DNA of 64,000 nt from contig CANTUQ010000043.1 in assembly GCA_947683425.1 (NCBI GenBank), positions 5,899,501 to 5,963,500 on the forward strand, read 5' to 3'. A program made the translations under genes and the position numbers. The notes beneath the pieces are model-generated. The model was not told the DNA's origin, searched no databases, and saw nothing but the letters and a program-made list of their open reading frames with translations. Shown piece by piece: positions 12,376-24,466 of this stretch; position 1 is the stretch's first letter; each line of letters starts with the position of its first letter. Source of the DNA: Excoecaria cochinchinensis (taxonomy: Eukaryota > Streptophyta > Magnoliopsida > Malpighiales > Euphorbiaceae).

Positions 12376-12486
12376 TCCACAGCAAAAAGGTAAGGACTGC
12401 CTCAGGTATGCGTCTCTTTCCTTTCTTCTCTGAATTTTGGCTCGTCTAGACACTAGTGCGCTAGTTTCCCCAAAATTGGGGGCAAC
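12376..12486 (+). promoter_or_regulatory. T1 conserved pre-LTR block and polypurine tract
   Basis: The stretch GAATTTTGGCTCGTCTAGAC, then CACTAGTGCGCTAGTTTCCC, then AAAATTGGGGGCAAC (12472-12486) directly precedes the LTR. The same block precedes the LTR in T2 (about 30045-30096) and, reversed, in T4 (35715-35770). The G-run is the primer site for plus-strand DNA synthesis. The long conserved part upstream has no assigned role. Confidence 0.85.
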
Positions 12487-14530
12487 TGTAGACATTGGGT
12501 TTTGAGGCAGTCCAGGTCAGAGTTACCCGATGAAGAGATTCACGTTGGTTTCCGGATAAATGGATGGAATTCGGAGGTTTTCGTCTTTCGGTTTCATAAG
12601 GATTAAAATATTTTTCTCTATAGCGTGAGGTTTTGAAATTTTTCTTGAAATTGGAAGTTTTTCTCCACAGACGGGATGACCGTCTGAAGTAGGGACGCCC
12701 GTCTCTACTTGGGGGTGATCTCCATTTTTATGCATAGTAGGGACGGCCTGTCTGTAGCTAGGGACGGACACGTGTCTGAGTAGGGACGCCCGTCCCTAGT
12801 CCCATGTTACGGTCCATCTGTAGCTAGGGACGGACACGTCTCTGAGTAGGGACGCCCGTCCCTAGTCCCGCATTACGGTCCGTCTGTAGCCGAATTTCCA
12901 CGCGTTCCCTTAGTAGGGACGCCCGTCGGTATGTGTAGGGATGCCCATCGGTAGCGGATCTGACCAGATATCGCCGGATTTGATAAAATTTTATCTCTTA
13001 TCTTTCAAATTTTGGGTAAGATTTGGTTAAAAATTGGATTTTAAAACTCCTTTTAAAATTCAAACTTTAAACTAATGCTTATCTGATTTTATCTCCAAAA
13101 ATTCTATAAATTGAGAGGTAAAATTCAATATTTGGGGGTTAGAAAAATTTGACAAAAATTTTTGGTGGTGAAAATTAAACACTTTTTGAGAAATTGGAAT
13201 TTTTAGAGAAGATTTCTTTGTGAGCAATTTAACAAAAAGCTATAAAATCTCTATTTTTTAGAATTTTATTTGACAAAAATTATTCCAATTAATTGATTTC
13301 CTCAAATTTTCTTGTGAATTAAGCCAATTTGAGGTAACAAAATTCATTCGTTTCCATCAATACAACTAATTCCAACACTCGATCGCTATTAAATTTTCCA
13401 GAAGGGAAAATACAAATTTTCTTATTTTGATCCATTCTTATTTGATCCTTGTGGAGCGTGCGGGGACCGAAACCATCTGATATTCACCCAAAAAGGTAAA
13501 ATTTGAGGGTAAACATTCTGGATTAATACTTGTGTGATTTAATTAGTTTATATTAATTATTCTCATTTTTTTATCTTTTAACTCATTTCCTTTAAAGTTT
13601 CCTATTATTTTCTTTTCTTTACTTTATTCATCAATTTTGATACTGACATGTTTATTCCTATGAGTTATTTTCTAACCATTTGGAATTGGAGTTGTAAATG
13701 ATGATGGTCGAGCCAATCCGAGGATTTCCACACGGGTTCTTTCTTCACCCTTGTCTTTTTTATATATGTATGTTATTATTCAGATTACTTCAATGTCGTT
13801 AAAGCGAAAAGGGCCAAATATTTTATAGTAATTAATTTGGGGGTTTTCTCAAAAACTGTGGACCAATGTCCTATTTTTAACCGATAAAATTGACATTTCT
13901 TAAAATCAGTTTGTAACGAATATGCATGGCAGGACCAATGTCCTCACTTCAATGAATATCCCGTTTTCTGTATGATTTATATATTATTTTTATAATGGGG
14001 GTTGTATTCCGTCCCTAATTTTATTGTAATTTATTTTGAGGATGTTTATTTTAATAATGCTTTATTTATTGCTTTTGACGTGAATGATTGCGCCTTAATT
14101 AAATGCATCATGTGGAAAGTTGAAGAAATAATAAATTCAAAACTTAATCATAATATTGATCAAGGTACAAATAAAGGAGAAGTTCCGAACTCACTCTGGT
14201 CTTTGGGGCTCAATGAGGCGAGAGGTCTAGGACTTCCAAGACACCTCTTGAGTCTCACCAAAAGACTGAAACTTACAATCCTAGGCTCTAGGGGGTAGAG
14301 GCAGAGGCCTCCAAGATCTCTCTGGCTAGCCCAAGATGGATATGTATGCGCCGTCTTAGGCTCGCTGAGGCTAGAAGACCTTCCCCAATGTTCTATTGGG
14401 TGGTGACTCCAAGAAACCTCATTGTTGCCCAAAATAGACGCACTTGTAAATACCTTACAAGTTTCATGAACCTTTCCTGATCGCCCTAAAGCGGGCCCTC
14501 GGGAGGACACGAGGTTCGGCGCGCATCACC
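12487..14530 (+). repeat. T1 3' LTR
   Basis: The LTR starts TGTAGACATTGGG directly after the polypurine tract and ends in GGTTCGGCGCGCATCACC, both matching the LTR ends of T2, T3 and T4. A cluster of GACGG/CCCGTC words lies at about 12668-12955, followed by a TATA candidate (CTATAAAT, 13104-13111). The conserved hairpin CCCAATGTTCTATTGGG is near 14385. No long open frame is meaningful here. Confidence 0.85.
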
Positions 14531-15964
14531 GATACTTAGTGGGAAAATCTGTCCCAATTGGATTTCATGCAATCTAAGATCTCTCTCTCCCTTCCTTACT
14601 CTGTTTCTTCTTCATTTGAGTGTTTTTTTTCTTTTGTTTAACTTCTGCTTATTAGATTGATTTGAAGAGGAGTTTAAGGATTTAAGAAGGTTAGTACGGT
14701 TTGAATGATATAATCTTCTTCTTCTCCATTTCTTCTTATGAACTTGTGTGGGTTGGTTTGATGGACTAAGAGCATGTGTGTGTTTGGTTGGGTTATGCAA
14801 GGAGTTTTGGACAAGAGGATTGAGAAAGGCAAAGAGAATATTTGATCTTGAAGAATAGAGGTTCAAGTGTCTTCCTAGAGGTTGGGATCGTGTGCCATTT
14901 TGAATTTGTTGCATGTGCTAAGTTTGTTAGTTTTGAGCTATACATGTGTAGTTATATTGAGGTATTATCTTGAGTGGCTACTATTGATGCATGTTTGGGT
15001 AAATGGTGCTTTAGTACACTTGAATTAGTGTTAAAGTTCATTTGAGGGTTATAGTCAATTTTGTATGTTCATATGTTTAGATTTTGGTATTGATTATTGG
15101 CTCTTTTGTATGAGATTAGTAGTTGAATTGTATTCATGTTGTAATTAGTGTTCTTAGATACTTATTGCATGATTCTAGAGGTTATGCATGTGAGTCTTAA
15201 GTTAGTATGTAAAGTACGTGCTAGAATGGGTCATTTTGCTAGCAGTTGAACACTTAGTTCACTTCTATCGCGAGTACGACATGGGTCGCGGGCGCTACAA
15301 GATGCTCCTTGGCGAGGTCTGCTTGTCGAGCATCATCGAGCCTGCCGAGCTTTCTCGTGCATGGCTGAGCAGTGCCGAGTTTTGTCGTGAGCGCGAGCTC
15401 CGTTGCGGGTGCGACAGAAACCACTTTGGCATTCTATGGCGAGAGTGACGAGGCCCGCGTGTGCGATATTAGCATGTGGTAGGTTCTGTCGTGACCGCGA
15501 GCATGGTTGCGGGCACGACAGAAGCTATTCTTGGTATTCTGTCGCAGGCAGGATAAGGGTCGCAAGCACAACTCTATACAGAGTTATTAGTTGTGACTTT
15601 TTCTTCTTATTTATATATAACATTGCTTTGGTTATAAATATACATGCATGTTAAGCTTATATGTATTATATATATGTTTGAACCATGATGGTTTGCTTGT
15701 CTTGCACATGAATGGTCTGGTTATGTATTATTGGTTGGAATATGTAATATTGTGATTAGAGTGTTTGTTCAGCTTGAAGAGCCAAGGTAGTGGATAGATA
15801 AGCATGCTTATAAAGGGTTTAGTGCAGCTGCTTCTATTGGCTCGTATGGGTCTAGTGTTTGTACCTTCGTGTATCAGAAAGTTTTACATTTCGGTCTGCT
15901 GATATTTTAGACTTTTAGACTTTGGTCTTCTAATACTGCTTGTCGGTATTCTGAACACCTATAT
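14531..15964 (+). repeat. C5: chromovirus-like LTR, left visible part
   Basis: This stretch aligns in order with the TRG LTRs. A CTCTCTCTCCCTTCC transcript-start-like region is at about 14580, GC-rich GTCGCG-type palindromes are at 15265-15570, and the word GGTAGTGGAT..AAGCATGCTTA is at about 15790. The first 450 bp or so of the LTR are absent and probably lie on the far side of T1. The LTR is cut at 15964 by T2 and resumes at 31183. The match is by eye and older than the TRG pair. Confidence 0.65.
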
Positions 15965-16807
15965 TGTAAGCACCGTGTCCCGGAGCGGTCCGGATCAGAG
16001 GTTACCCTATGATGAAATTAGTGTCCGAGCCTGTATGGTAGGTTGGATTTAGAGGTTTTAGCCCCGCGTTCCACGAGAAATGAATTTTTTTTTATCGTTC
16101 CCGGGCAGAGAGGGGAAAACAGAGGTTTTTTTCGAGTCAAAGGGGCTTTTTGTCCTCCACAGACGGCCAGCCCGTCTGTCGAGCCTGCCCGTCGCTCCGA
16201 GTCACTGACGGTTCTGGGTATTTTTCGACGCCCGTCAGAAAGTCCTCCTAAAACACCTTTTTCCAAAGAACTTTATTTAATCAAGGATCAAATCAATCAA
16301 AGGAACTAAAAGCTAATTAGTTTTCTTTAGATTTTGACTCCAAAAATCGATTTTCTGAAGGATTGGAGGTGAAATAGCTCATTTCCTCTCTAATCTTTCA
16401 TTTTCTGTTTCTCGTGGAATGCGCGGGGATCTAACCGACACCAAAATCTTACCCAAAGCGACTATCTGAGGGTAAATATTCCGGATTCTCTCTCCATTTT
16501 CATCTCATATTTAATCATTTATTATTTATTTATTCATTCTGTGAAATTTTTGAATACCTGTCATTACTTTTCTTCATTTTGACTCCCTCATGGCCCAACA
16601 TGGATAAAATGCGCAAGTCTTAGGCTCTCCGAGGTGAGAGTAACTTTCCCAATGTTCTATTGGGTGGCGACTCCATGATACCTCCTTGTTGCCCAACATA
16701 GACGCACTTGCGATTATTTGCAAGATGCCAACGGACCCGCAAACGCCCCGGTCGCCCACGTGCGGGCGGTCGAACGGGCGGAGCATCGGGATCCGGCGCG
16801 CGTCACA
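15965..16807 (+). repeat. T2 5' LTR, with a 243-bp internal deletion
   Basis: It begins TGTAAGCACCGTGTCCC and ends GGCGCGCGTCACA. Compared with the 3' LTR it lacks the stretch matching 30377-30619; the junction is near 16243, at a TC shared by both edges. The missing piece carries the TATATAAG box and the probable transcription start, so this LTR should be a poor promoter. It still has the 17-bp motif CAGACGGCCAGCCCGTC at 16160-16176. Confidence 0.9.
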
Positions 16808-16808
16808 G

Positions 16809-16827
16809 TGGCGACTCCACTGGGGAC
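16809..16827 (+). promoter_or_regulatory. T2 primer binding site
   Basis: TGGCGACTCCACTGGGGAC follows the LTR after one spacer base. T3 has nearly the same word on the minus strand (60506-60488). It should pair with the 3' end of a host tRNA; which tRNA cannot be settled here. Confidence 0.8.
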
Positions 16828-17724
16828 GTTTATGGTTCGAGATTTCGATTTGAAAATACCTCTTTCAACATTTATGATTAAAAGTTAATTCATAAATTCG
16901 CTTTCTCCCAAATTTGCGTTTTGCATATCATTAGAGCCTTAGAATACGCTAGTTTGGTCCCTCTTTTAGCCCCGATGCGTTCCTGAAGCACCTCCTCATT
17001 TTCACTCAATTTGGGGAAGTATTAAGGATAATCACCAGCCCAAGCCACGTACCTCAATGGTATATTAAAATGGTGACCCGATCGGTCGCTATGCTCGTGA
17101 TGAGCTAGACCCGTCGGCAGGGATCATGCTTGGGTAGCCTCAAAGAAACATCTCCCTTGTCCAAAGCTCATGTAATGGCTGTAGTCACTTTCCACAGGTG
17201 AAATGAACCATAATCTCATGCTTGCTGTATGGATCCTCATGTATTGGATGAGTCCAAATATCTCGCTTGGTAACCTAGCCAAAGGCTATCATGCCCCGGT
17301 AGGGCCATGTCGAAATTTATGGACCGTCCGAATACGTGACGATCACTATTCATCCGCTTGTACATTAGCATAGGAGTGTTATGCTGCCGGTTTTTCGCCG
17401 CGCACCATACGTGTCCATTGGGTCCCTCGTTGACCCTTGGGCTAATCCCACCTAGGAAAGAGACTGCACGACCACGTGTGTGGGAGAAATAAGGGCGGAA
17501 GGACCTACTTGCTTGCTTGTGCTCTGTAAATGTTGCATATCACGATCATGCATTATACCTACATTTCATGCATCATTCTAACTTTTGTCTCTGTAGCCAT
17601 CATAGATCTGCCCAGGTGGACTAGATCACCAATCGGGCGACTGATCCGAGTTCTTACTCCTGAGCTGTCAGATAGAGAGGGTCTACCGGAGATTTTATCA
17701 GAAATCAGTGGTACAGTATCTCAG
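16828..17724 (+). other. T2 leader
   Basis: The leader runs from the primer binding site to the likely gag start MANSPRG at 17725. It matches the reversed T3 leader (59740-60487) over long stretches. A pyrimidine-rich CTCTGTAG|CCATCATAGAT at 17591-17607 looks like a splice acceptor and is shared with T1 (ends 86) and T3 (59732). The open frame from 17530 across this point may be untranslated or may be joined by splicing. Confidence 0.6.
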
Positions 17725-20700
17725 ATGGCAAACTCACCTAGGGGGGAAGATGCCACCAGGGCCATGATTGCGGAAGAAGTGGGCCGCCGTTTCGAGGAAT
17801 TCGAGGGCAGGATGATGAATATGTTGACCGCCTTGGCACAGCAGAACGCTCAGCCGAATGCTCCACAAACTCCTCCTCCTCCTCCCATGAGACAGAATGA
17901 GCCTGGAGAAGAAAGGGTTGAAAGGCGAGAGGAGCCCGTTAGGCCGCCGCCGATAGAGTTAAGATCAGTGGCTTCGGGAGAGCTGAGAAGAAGGCCAGTG
18001 CTAAGAATTGATGACGATAGAGATATCGAGGATGATAGGTTGAGCATGGCATCTGAGAAGGGGAAGGCGCCTCAGGCTGATGACTTTATTTTGAAATAGA
18101 TGGAAGAGAGGTTCGAGGCTATGGCTCGTATGATAGGCAGAGCTCATGGGATGAATCCTGAGGATAGGGAGCTGGACGGAGAGGACCCGATCCCTTATAA
18201 CTTCAAAATGCCGGACGTGCCGAAATTTGATGGTACTTCTGACCCCACCGCACATGTGAAGCAATATTCCCTGGTCATGAAGGGGACCACATTGTCCAAG
18301 AAGCAGAAAGTAGAATACTTTTATCTGAGTCTGACCTCTCATGCCATAGATTGGTATCACGGCCTTGACTGCCGCACTAAAGAAGATTAGGATTTGCTCA
18401 CTGAGGAGTTTCTGAAGCAGTACGACTGTAACACCAGAATAGAGGTGACTCTGAAAGATCTTGAGCTACTCCAGCAGAAGGCCGGGGAATCCTTCCATGA
18501 GTATCTTACCCGATGGCGGAACCGAGTAATGGAGATGCGCCGAAAGCCTGATACCCAGGACCAGATCCGTCTTTTCATTAAGAACGCAAGCCCGTACTTA
18601 AAGGAGGGATTGAGGATGAAGGGGTTAAAGGACTGGGAGTCTCTCAAAGATATAGCCATCGAAGCAGAAGGAGAGTTCTTGACCCGAAAGGCTAACAATG
18701 ACAATTTCGGCAAAAGGGCTAACCCCGGTCAAGGAGCCAGTAGGCCGGCAGGTCCCAGTAACAGCACTAGAAGAATGGGTGAAGTGTCTGCTACTGAGGT
18801 AGCCACCCAGAGGAAGTTTTCAAACTTGGGGAGACCATTATCCTGGGTCTTGAAGAGGCTGATGAAGGAGGGAAAATTGCGTCCTCTGACTCCTAGGCCA
18901 GCTTTGACACAAGGGAAATCGGGACATAAGGACAACGAATTCTGTGCATTCCACCAGCACTCAGGCCATATCACTGATAAATGCAAAGCGCTCCGGCACT
19001 CTATTCAAGACTTGATCGATAGCAAGCAGATCTCTGACCCTGAGAAGAGAGAAACTGAGAAGAAGCCTGGTTATAATGCCGTACCACCGCCCGTGTTTAT
19101 GATTCAATCTAGCCTGCCAGAGTGGTACGTGCTACAAGATCTGTATGGGAATGAGGAGTCTGCTGTTGGTAATTCCGAGGATGGGAAGGAGAAAGCAGTT
19201 GTGGCGACCCTTGATTGCTGGTCTAGCAGTGAAAGCGGTGGAGAAACCGAGGATGATGGAGGGTTGAACCTTGATTTGTGGGGCTCCGATGGAGACGAGG
19301 GAGAGATAGGCGCTGTCACTAGAAGTGGAAGGGTGATCCCCGAGATCGCAAAGCTACCTGAGCCGGTACAGCCATTAGTAGAAAAAGAGCCAGAGGAGGA
19401 ACAAATTATAAGGCAATTAAAGAAGACCGCAGCTCAGATATCCATTTGGGATCTGTTGAGGCAATCCCCCTCTCATAGGCAGAAGGTAGTAGAGGCTTTG
19501 GTTGAGGCCACGGTCGCCACCACTATTTCCCCGTCAGAGCTTTTGGGTTTAATCAAGGGAAGATCCGAGGAGAGATTGATCTTTTCCGACACTGACTTAC
19601 CGGCAGAAGGCCACAATCACAACCGACCTTTGTACATTAAGGCACAGATTAGCGGCAAGCACACTGCTTGCGTTATGGTGGACGATGGGTCTTCCATCAA
19701 CGTGTGCCCTTTAATAGCCTTGCAAGCTTTTGGTTTAAGCGAGGATATGCTCAGCGGATCCGATCTGACTATCATGGCCTGCGATAACTCGAGGAGGCAA
19801 GCCTCGGGAACCTTCAAGACTTTGGTCAAGACAGGACCTATCGAAGTGGAAGTTGAGTTTGTAGTTCTGCCCATTCCTGCTAACTTCTCGGCTTTGCTAG
19901 GGAGACCCTGGTTTCATAAATTAGGAGGAGTGCCATCCACACTGCATCAGATGATAAAATTCCCGCACGAAGGGGAGGTGGTGACTATCAGGGCGGCCAG
20001 GGAAAACCAGGTCTCGGCGCTGGAAATTGCCAATCAGCCATTCAGTGGCTTCCATGTGTCTATGATAAGGGGAGAGCACGGATCAGTAGATAGCCCGGCT
20101 GTGGTTAATATGTTGAAGAAGATGTACTATCTTCCCGGGGCTGGATTGGGTAGAAGCTCCCAAGGGCTGCAGACCGCGATCACCACTCGAGGGCAGAAGA
20201 ACCGGAAAGGTCTGGGGTACAGAGGTGGCTTTGGCAAGAAGAGGGTGACAGACAGGATCCCCCGCATTTCAGAGAGCTTTGTGCCAGCATCCTCAGTTTG
20301 TGCGTATACTGGTGAAGATGAACCACAATGGGTAGATGGAAGGATTGTCCCTGGTTTCGAGATTTTTAATGATGTGTATGACTGGCACGTCGGGTTTGTT
20401 AAGACCGCTGAAGACTTTTGGGATGAGGAAGTCATGACTCAGGGGATCACTTGGGACAAGTGCGAGCTTGAGGAGATCATTACTGAGAAAATGGTAGCTG
20501 CCAGGCTGAAAGGAAAAGGGAAGATAGCAGATTTAGAGCTGAGAATGGAGGATTTGAAAATTTCTTTCGACGCGCCTGAAGGGCCTCTCGTAAACCAAAA
20601 AGTTAGTGAGCAAGCTGCAACGGCATCAACCTCGGGAGCGGCAGAAGAAGACTCTAGCCTAGATTGTCTTTTTATTCCAGAACTCTTTTATGATGTAAAT

Positions 20701-23700
20701 GATAACTATAATATTATCAATAAGATGAACAATTTCACTTATTTGTGCGATGTTTCTGATGATTTCAACATGCATGAACATGATCATATTCCATCAATTT
20801 TTGACATTGATTCTACTGGCACAACGCCTTTCAATCTTGGAACCTCGGAAAATCCGAGAGAAATTCTAATAGCATCAAGTATAACTCCTGAGGAGAGAAA
20901 AAATTTTGAGAGAATAATAAGAAAACATGAAAAAGTCTTTGCCTGGACCTACGAGGACATACCGGGGATTGACCGAGCCGTGGCGGAGCATGCCATCCCG
21001 ACTTACCCAGATTGTAAGCCTGTGAAGCAGAAGTTGAGAAGGCTAAGACCAGAATGGGCTGACAAGGTTAAGGAGGAAATCCGACAGCAGATCGAAGCTA
21101 AGTTCCTTGTGGAAGTCCAGTATCCTACTTGGCTGGCAAATGTGGTTCCTGTGGCTAAGAAGAATGGAAAGGTCAGGGTGTGTGTGGATTATCGAGTTCT
21201 TAACAAAGCTTGCCCTAAAGATGATTTTCCACTACCCCATATTGATGTATTGATAGACAGTGCCGCCAATTGCGCGATGTACAGCTTTGGGGACGGCTAT
21301 ATAGGCTACAACCAAATCCTGAACAAGATAGCTGACCGGGTTAAGACTGCTTTTATCACGGAGTGGGGTACCTATGCCTATCGGGTCATGCCTTTTGGCC
21401 TGAAGAATGCGGGGGCCACATACCAGAGGATGGCAACCAAGATCTTAAGCGACCTGATTCACAAAGAAGTGGAGGTGTATGTCGATGATATGATGGTCAA
21501 ATCAGCCACCCGAGAGGGACACTTTGAAGCTCTAGAGAAGTTCTTCATCAGGATCGACAAGTATAATCTGCGACTTAATCCCAAGAAGTGCATTTTTGGG
21601 GTGACTTCAGGAAAGCTGTTGGGACATGTCGTCAGTCAGAGGGGGATAGAAATTGACCCCGACAAGGTGAAAGCTATCAGAGAGATGCCTGTGCCACAAA
21701 AGGAGAAAGATGTAAGGAGTTTCCTGGGCAAACTGCAGTATGTTAGCCGGTTTATTGCCAAGCTCACTTCGATATGCGAACCTGTTTTCAAGCTGCTTAG
21801 AAAGAATCAGCCTGTGGTCTGGAATGAAGACTGCCAGAGAGCCTTTGATAATATCAGGGAGTACCTGTTAAATCCGCCAGTGCTAAGGCCTCCGCAACCT
21901 GTTAAACCGCTTATTCTGTATCTGGCAGTAGAAGACGGTTCAGTGGGCGCCATGATGGCTCAAGAGGATGAATTTGGGGTGGAGTTTGCAATTTATTACC
22001 TCAGCAAGAAGTTCCTGGCTTACGAAATAAAATATGCTGAAGTGGAAAAGATCTGCCTTGCAGTGATTTGGGCATCAAAGAAGCTGAGACATTATTTCCA
22101 CTCATACAAGGTTTAGGCCGTAGCCAAGCAGAATCCTTTAAGATATTTGCAGGAGGCACCATCTTTGCTTGGAAAGATGGGGAGGTGGCTGCTCTTGCTA
22201 CAAGAGTTTGATGTGCAATACATCACCCGCAAGACTATTAAGGGGCGAGCTGTAGCTGAATTTCTTGCTGAACATCCTATCCAAGGGGACACCCCCGAAT
22301 TTACCTTTCCTGACGAGAGCATAGGCACGATTTCTGTTCAAGGATGGCAGTTGCATTTTGAGGGGGCAGTGAACAACAAAGGAGCCGGAATTGGAATCAT
22401 CCTGACGACCCCAGATAATGAGAAGCTTCCTCTTGCTAAGAAGCTGAGATACAAAGCAACCAACAATGAAGCTGAGTATGAAGCGTGCACCTTCGGTTTA
22501 GAAGCTTTAGCTGTATTGGGGGCAAGGAACGTAGAGGTATTTGGTGACTCGTCCTTGGTAATAAACCAGATCCGAGGTGAGTGGGCTGTTAAAGAAGAAC
22601 GACTGGTCCCCTATGTTCAATATCTGAAAGGGATGTGTGGGCAGTTTGAGACTTGCACTTTCCACTTTGTGCCCAGAGATGAGAACCGTCTGGCTGATGC
22701 GTTGGCAACCTTAGTGTCAATGTGGGATAACCCTGAAGGAGTGGCCATGAAATCGGTGCTAATTTCGAGCTTTGATAAGCCTAGTTTTGAAACCGAGCCA
22801 GTGATGGAGGTCGAGGCATCAGATGGCAGGCCGTGGTACTTTGATATCATTAATTACTTGGAAAGCGATAGATTTCTGGAAGGAGCCACTGAAAAGGACC
22901 AGAGGATGATACGTAAGTTATCTACTCAGTTCATATCCTTGGAAGGGGTGTTGTACAAAAGACGGTCAGATGGGATTCAGCTCAGGTGCTTGAATGAAAG
23001 AGAAGCGCGCAAGATAATGGAAGAAACCCATGCAGGGGTCTGCGGGGCCCACATGAATGGTTTGACCTTGGCCAAGAAGATCATGAGGCAAGGCTTTTAT
23101 TGGCTTACGATGGACACTGATTGTTCAAAGTATGTCAAACAATGTCAGTTGTGCCAACAGTACGCGGATCTGAGACACCTGCCGGTATCAGAACTACATA
23201 ACCTAACGTCACCTTGGCCGTTTGCTGCTTGGGGGATAGATATCATTGGAGAGATTCGCCCTACGTCGTCCAATGGGCACAGATATATCATAGTCGCAAT
23301 CGACTACTTCACCAAATGGGTCGAAGCAGAATCCTTCAAGAAAATTGACGCAAGGGATATGGCCAGGTTCATAGAGAGGAACTTGATCTGCAGATATGGC
23401 CTCCCTCATCACATAGTGTCTGATAATGGAGTGCAGTTTATGGGAGAAACCAGAAAACTTCTCGAGAAATATGGTGTTGAGCATCATAAGTCCTCTCCCT
23501 ACCGACCGCAAGCGAATGGAGCAGTAGAAGCCGCCAATAAGAATGTGAAGAAGATCTTGTCCAAGATGGTCCAAACCTACAAAGACTGGGCTGAAAAGTT
23601 ACCCTTCGCCCTGTGGGGATACAGGACGACGGTAAGATCATCTACAGGCGCTACACCTTTTTCCCTGGTATACGGAACGGAAGCAGTGTTGCCGGTAGAG

Positions 23701-24078
23701 ATAGAGCTTAAATCACTGAGGGTGGTCATGGAGGCCCAAATCCCGGAAGCCGAATGGGCGCAGCAGAGATTGCAGCACTTGAACTTACTGGATGAAAGTA
23801 GGCTAAAAGCTTATTATCACAATCAGATATACCAGAAGAGATTAGTGAGAACTTTCGGAAAGAAAGTGAGGAAGCATCCGCTGAAAGAAGGGGACTTGGT
23901 GTTCAAACAGATGAGGCCAGGGATACCAGACATCAGGGGGAAATTCAGACCTACCTGGGAAGGGCCGTACATCCTTAAGAAGCTGTTGTCCAGAGGGGCT
24001 GCAATCTTATCAGATAGCGATGGGAACGAATTCAAAGAGCCGATCAATGTCGACAGACTCAAAAGGTTCCATGGCTAA
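17530..24078 (+). pseudogene. T2 gag-pol polyprotein: one frame with three TAG codons
   Basis: This is a single 2183-codon frame with no frameshift, broken only by TAG at 18097-18099, 18388-18390 and 22114-22116. At those places T1 has K, W and Q codons. Numbering from 17530: gag core near residue 230, zinc-knuckle-like C472..C485 (CAFHQHSGHITDKC), aspartic protease VDDGSS at 717-722, RT with YVDD at 1317-1320, first RNase H about 1410-1530, and second RNase H from about 1608. Integrase follows, with H1834, the CQLC pair near 1873 and the triad D1904, D1965, E2000. In the second RNase H the usual D of LHFDGA is E (residue 1611), which may harm catalysis. The likely gag start is MANSPRG at 17725. 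Confidence 0.92.
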
Positions 24079-24466
24079 AGACCAAAATAAAAAGAAGAGA
24101 ATAAAATGCCCTGCAAGTCGAAAACCGAAAAAAGGCGGCTATGCTAAAATTAGGCGCCTCGACAGGGTGAAAACCGAAAAAAGGCATCCTGTGCAAAAAT
24201 TAGAGGCATGAGAGAAAATGTCCGATCGTGAAAACCCGAGAGGGCCGATCGGTAACAGGAGTTGATGCTGTTAAAATTTGGTTTCATGTATTGATGGCAC
24301 ATAAGCAGCTGAGTAAATGCCAAAACTGATCATGTATGCTGAAATTATCTAGAAATGTACACAAAACTCGTGAAAAGGATGAATATTATTCTTTTCACTT
24401 TTGTCATTTTCTAGTTCTGCATTAAAAAGAAATATAGCACCAAAAGAAATACACGTATAGGCTAAG
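24079..24466. other. T2 spacer between gag-pol and the antisense gene
   Basis: The non-coding gap between two convergent genes is almost the same length as in T1 (388 against 387 bp). It holds the paired purine-rich motif GAAAACCGAAAAAAGGC near 24118 and 24168 and a GTGAAAACCCGAGAGGGC word near 24229, all conserved in T1. Confidence 0.6.

Larger units (their letters stand above)
1..14530 (+). mobile_element. T1: Tat-lineage Ty3/gypsy element, 5' end outside the window
   Basis: The element holds gag-pol, an antisense two-exon gene, a divergent promoter region, a sense accessory gene, a tandem array, a polypurine tract and one LTR of about 2 kb. Its lineage is read from the pol: a normal RNase H is followed by a second RNase H of the LHFDGA type, which is the hallmark of Tat elements. 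The 5' LTR and most of the leader lie before base 1. The matching T2 leader shows that the window opens shortly before gag. The 3' boundary is placed after GGCGCGCATCACC by comparison with T2, T3 and T4, so it may be off by two bases. No target-site duplication can be checked because the left end is missing. Coding decay is advanced, so this copy cannot make its own polyprotein. Confidence 0.88.

Noticed and set aside
16809..16827. tRNA gene near the LTR end
   Set aside because: The tRNA-like word is only the primer binding site; no cloverleaf surrounds it.
18097..22116. TAG codons of T2 as programmed readthrough
   Set aside because: T1 has sense codons at all three places, and the positions do not match the gag/pol boundary.
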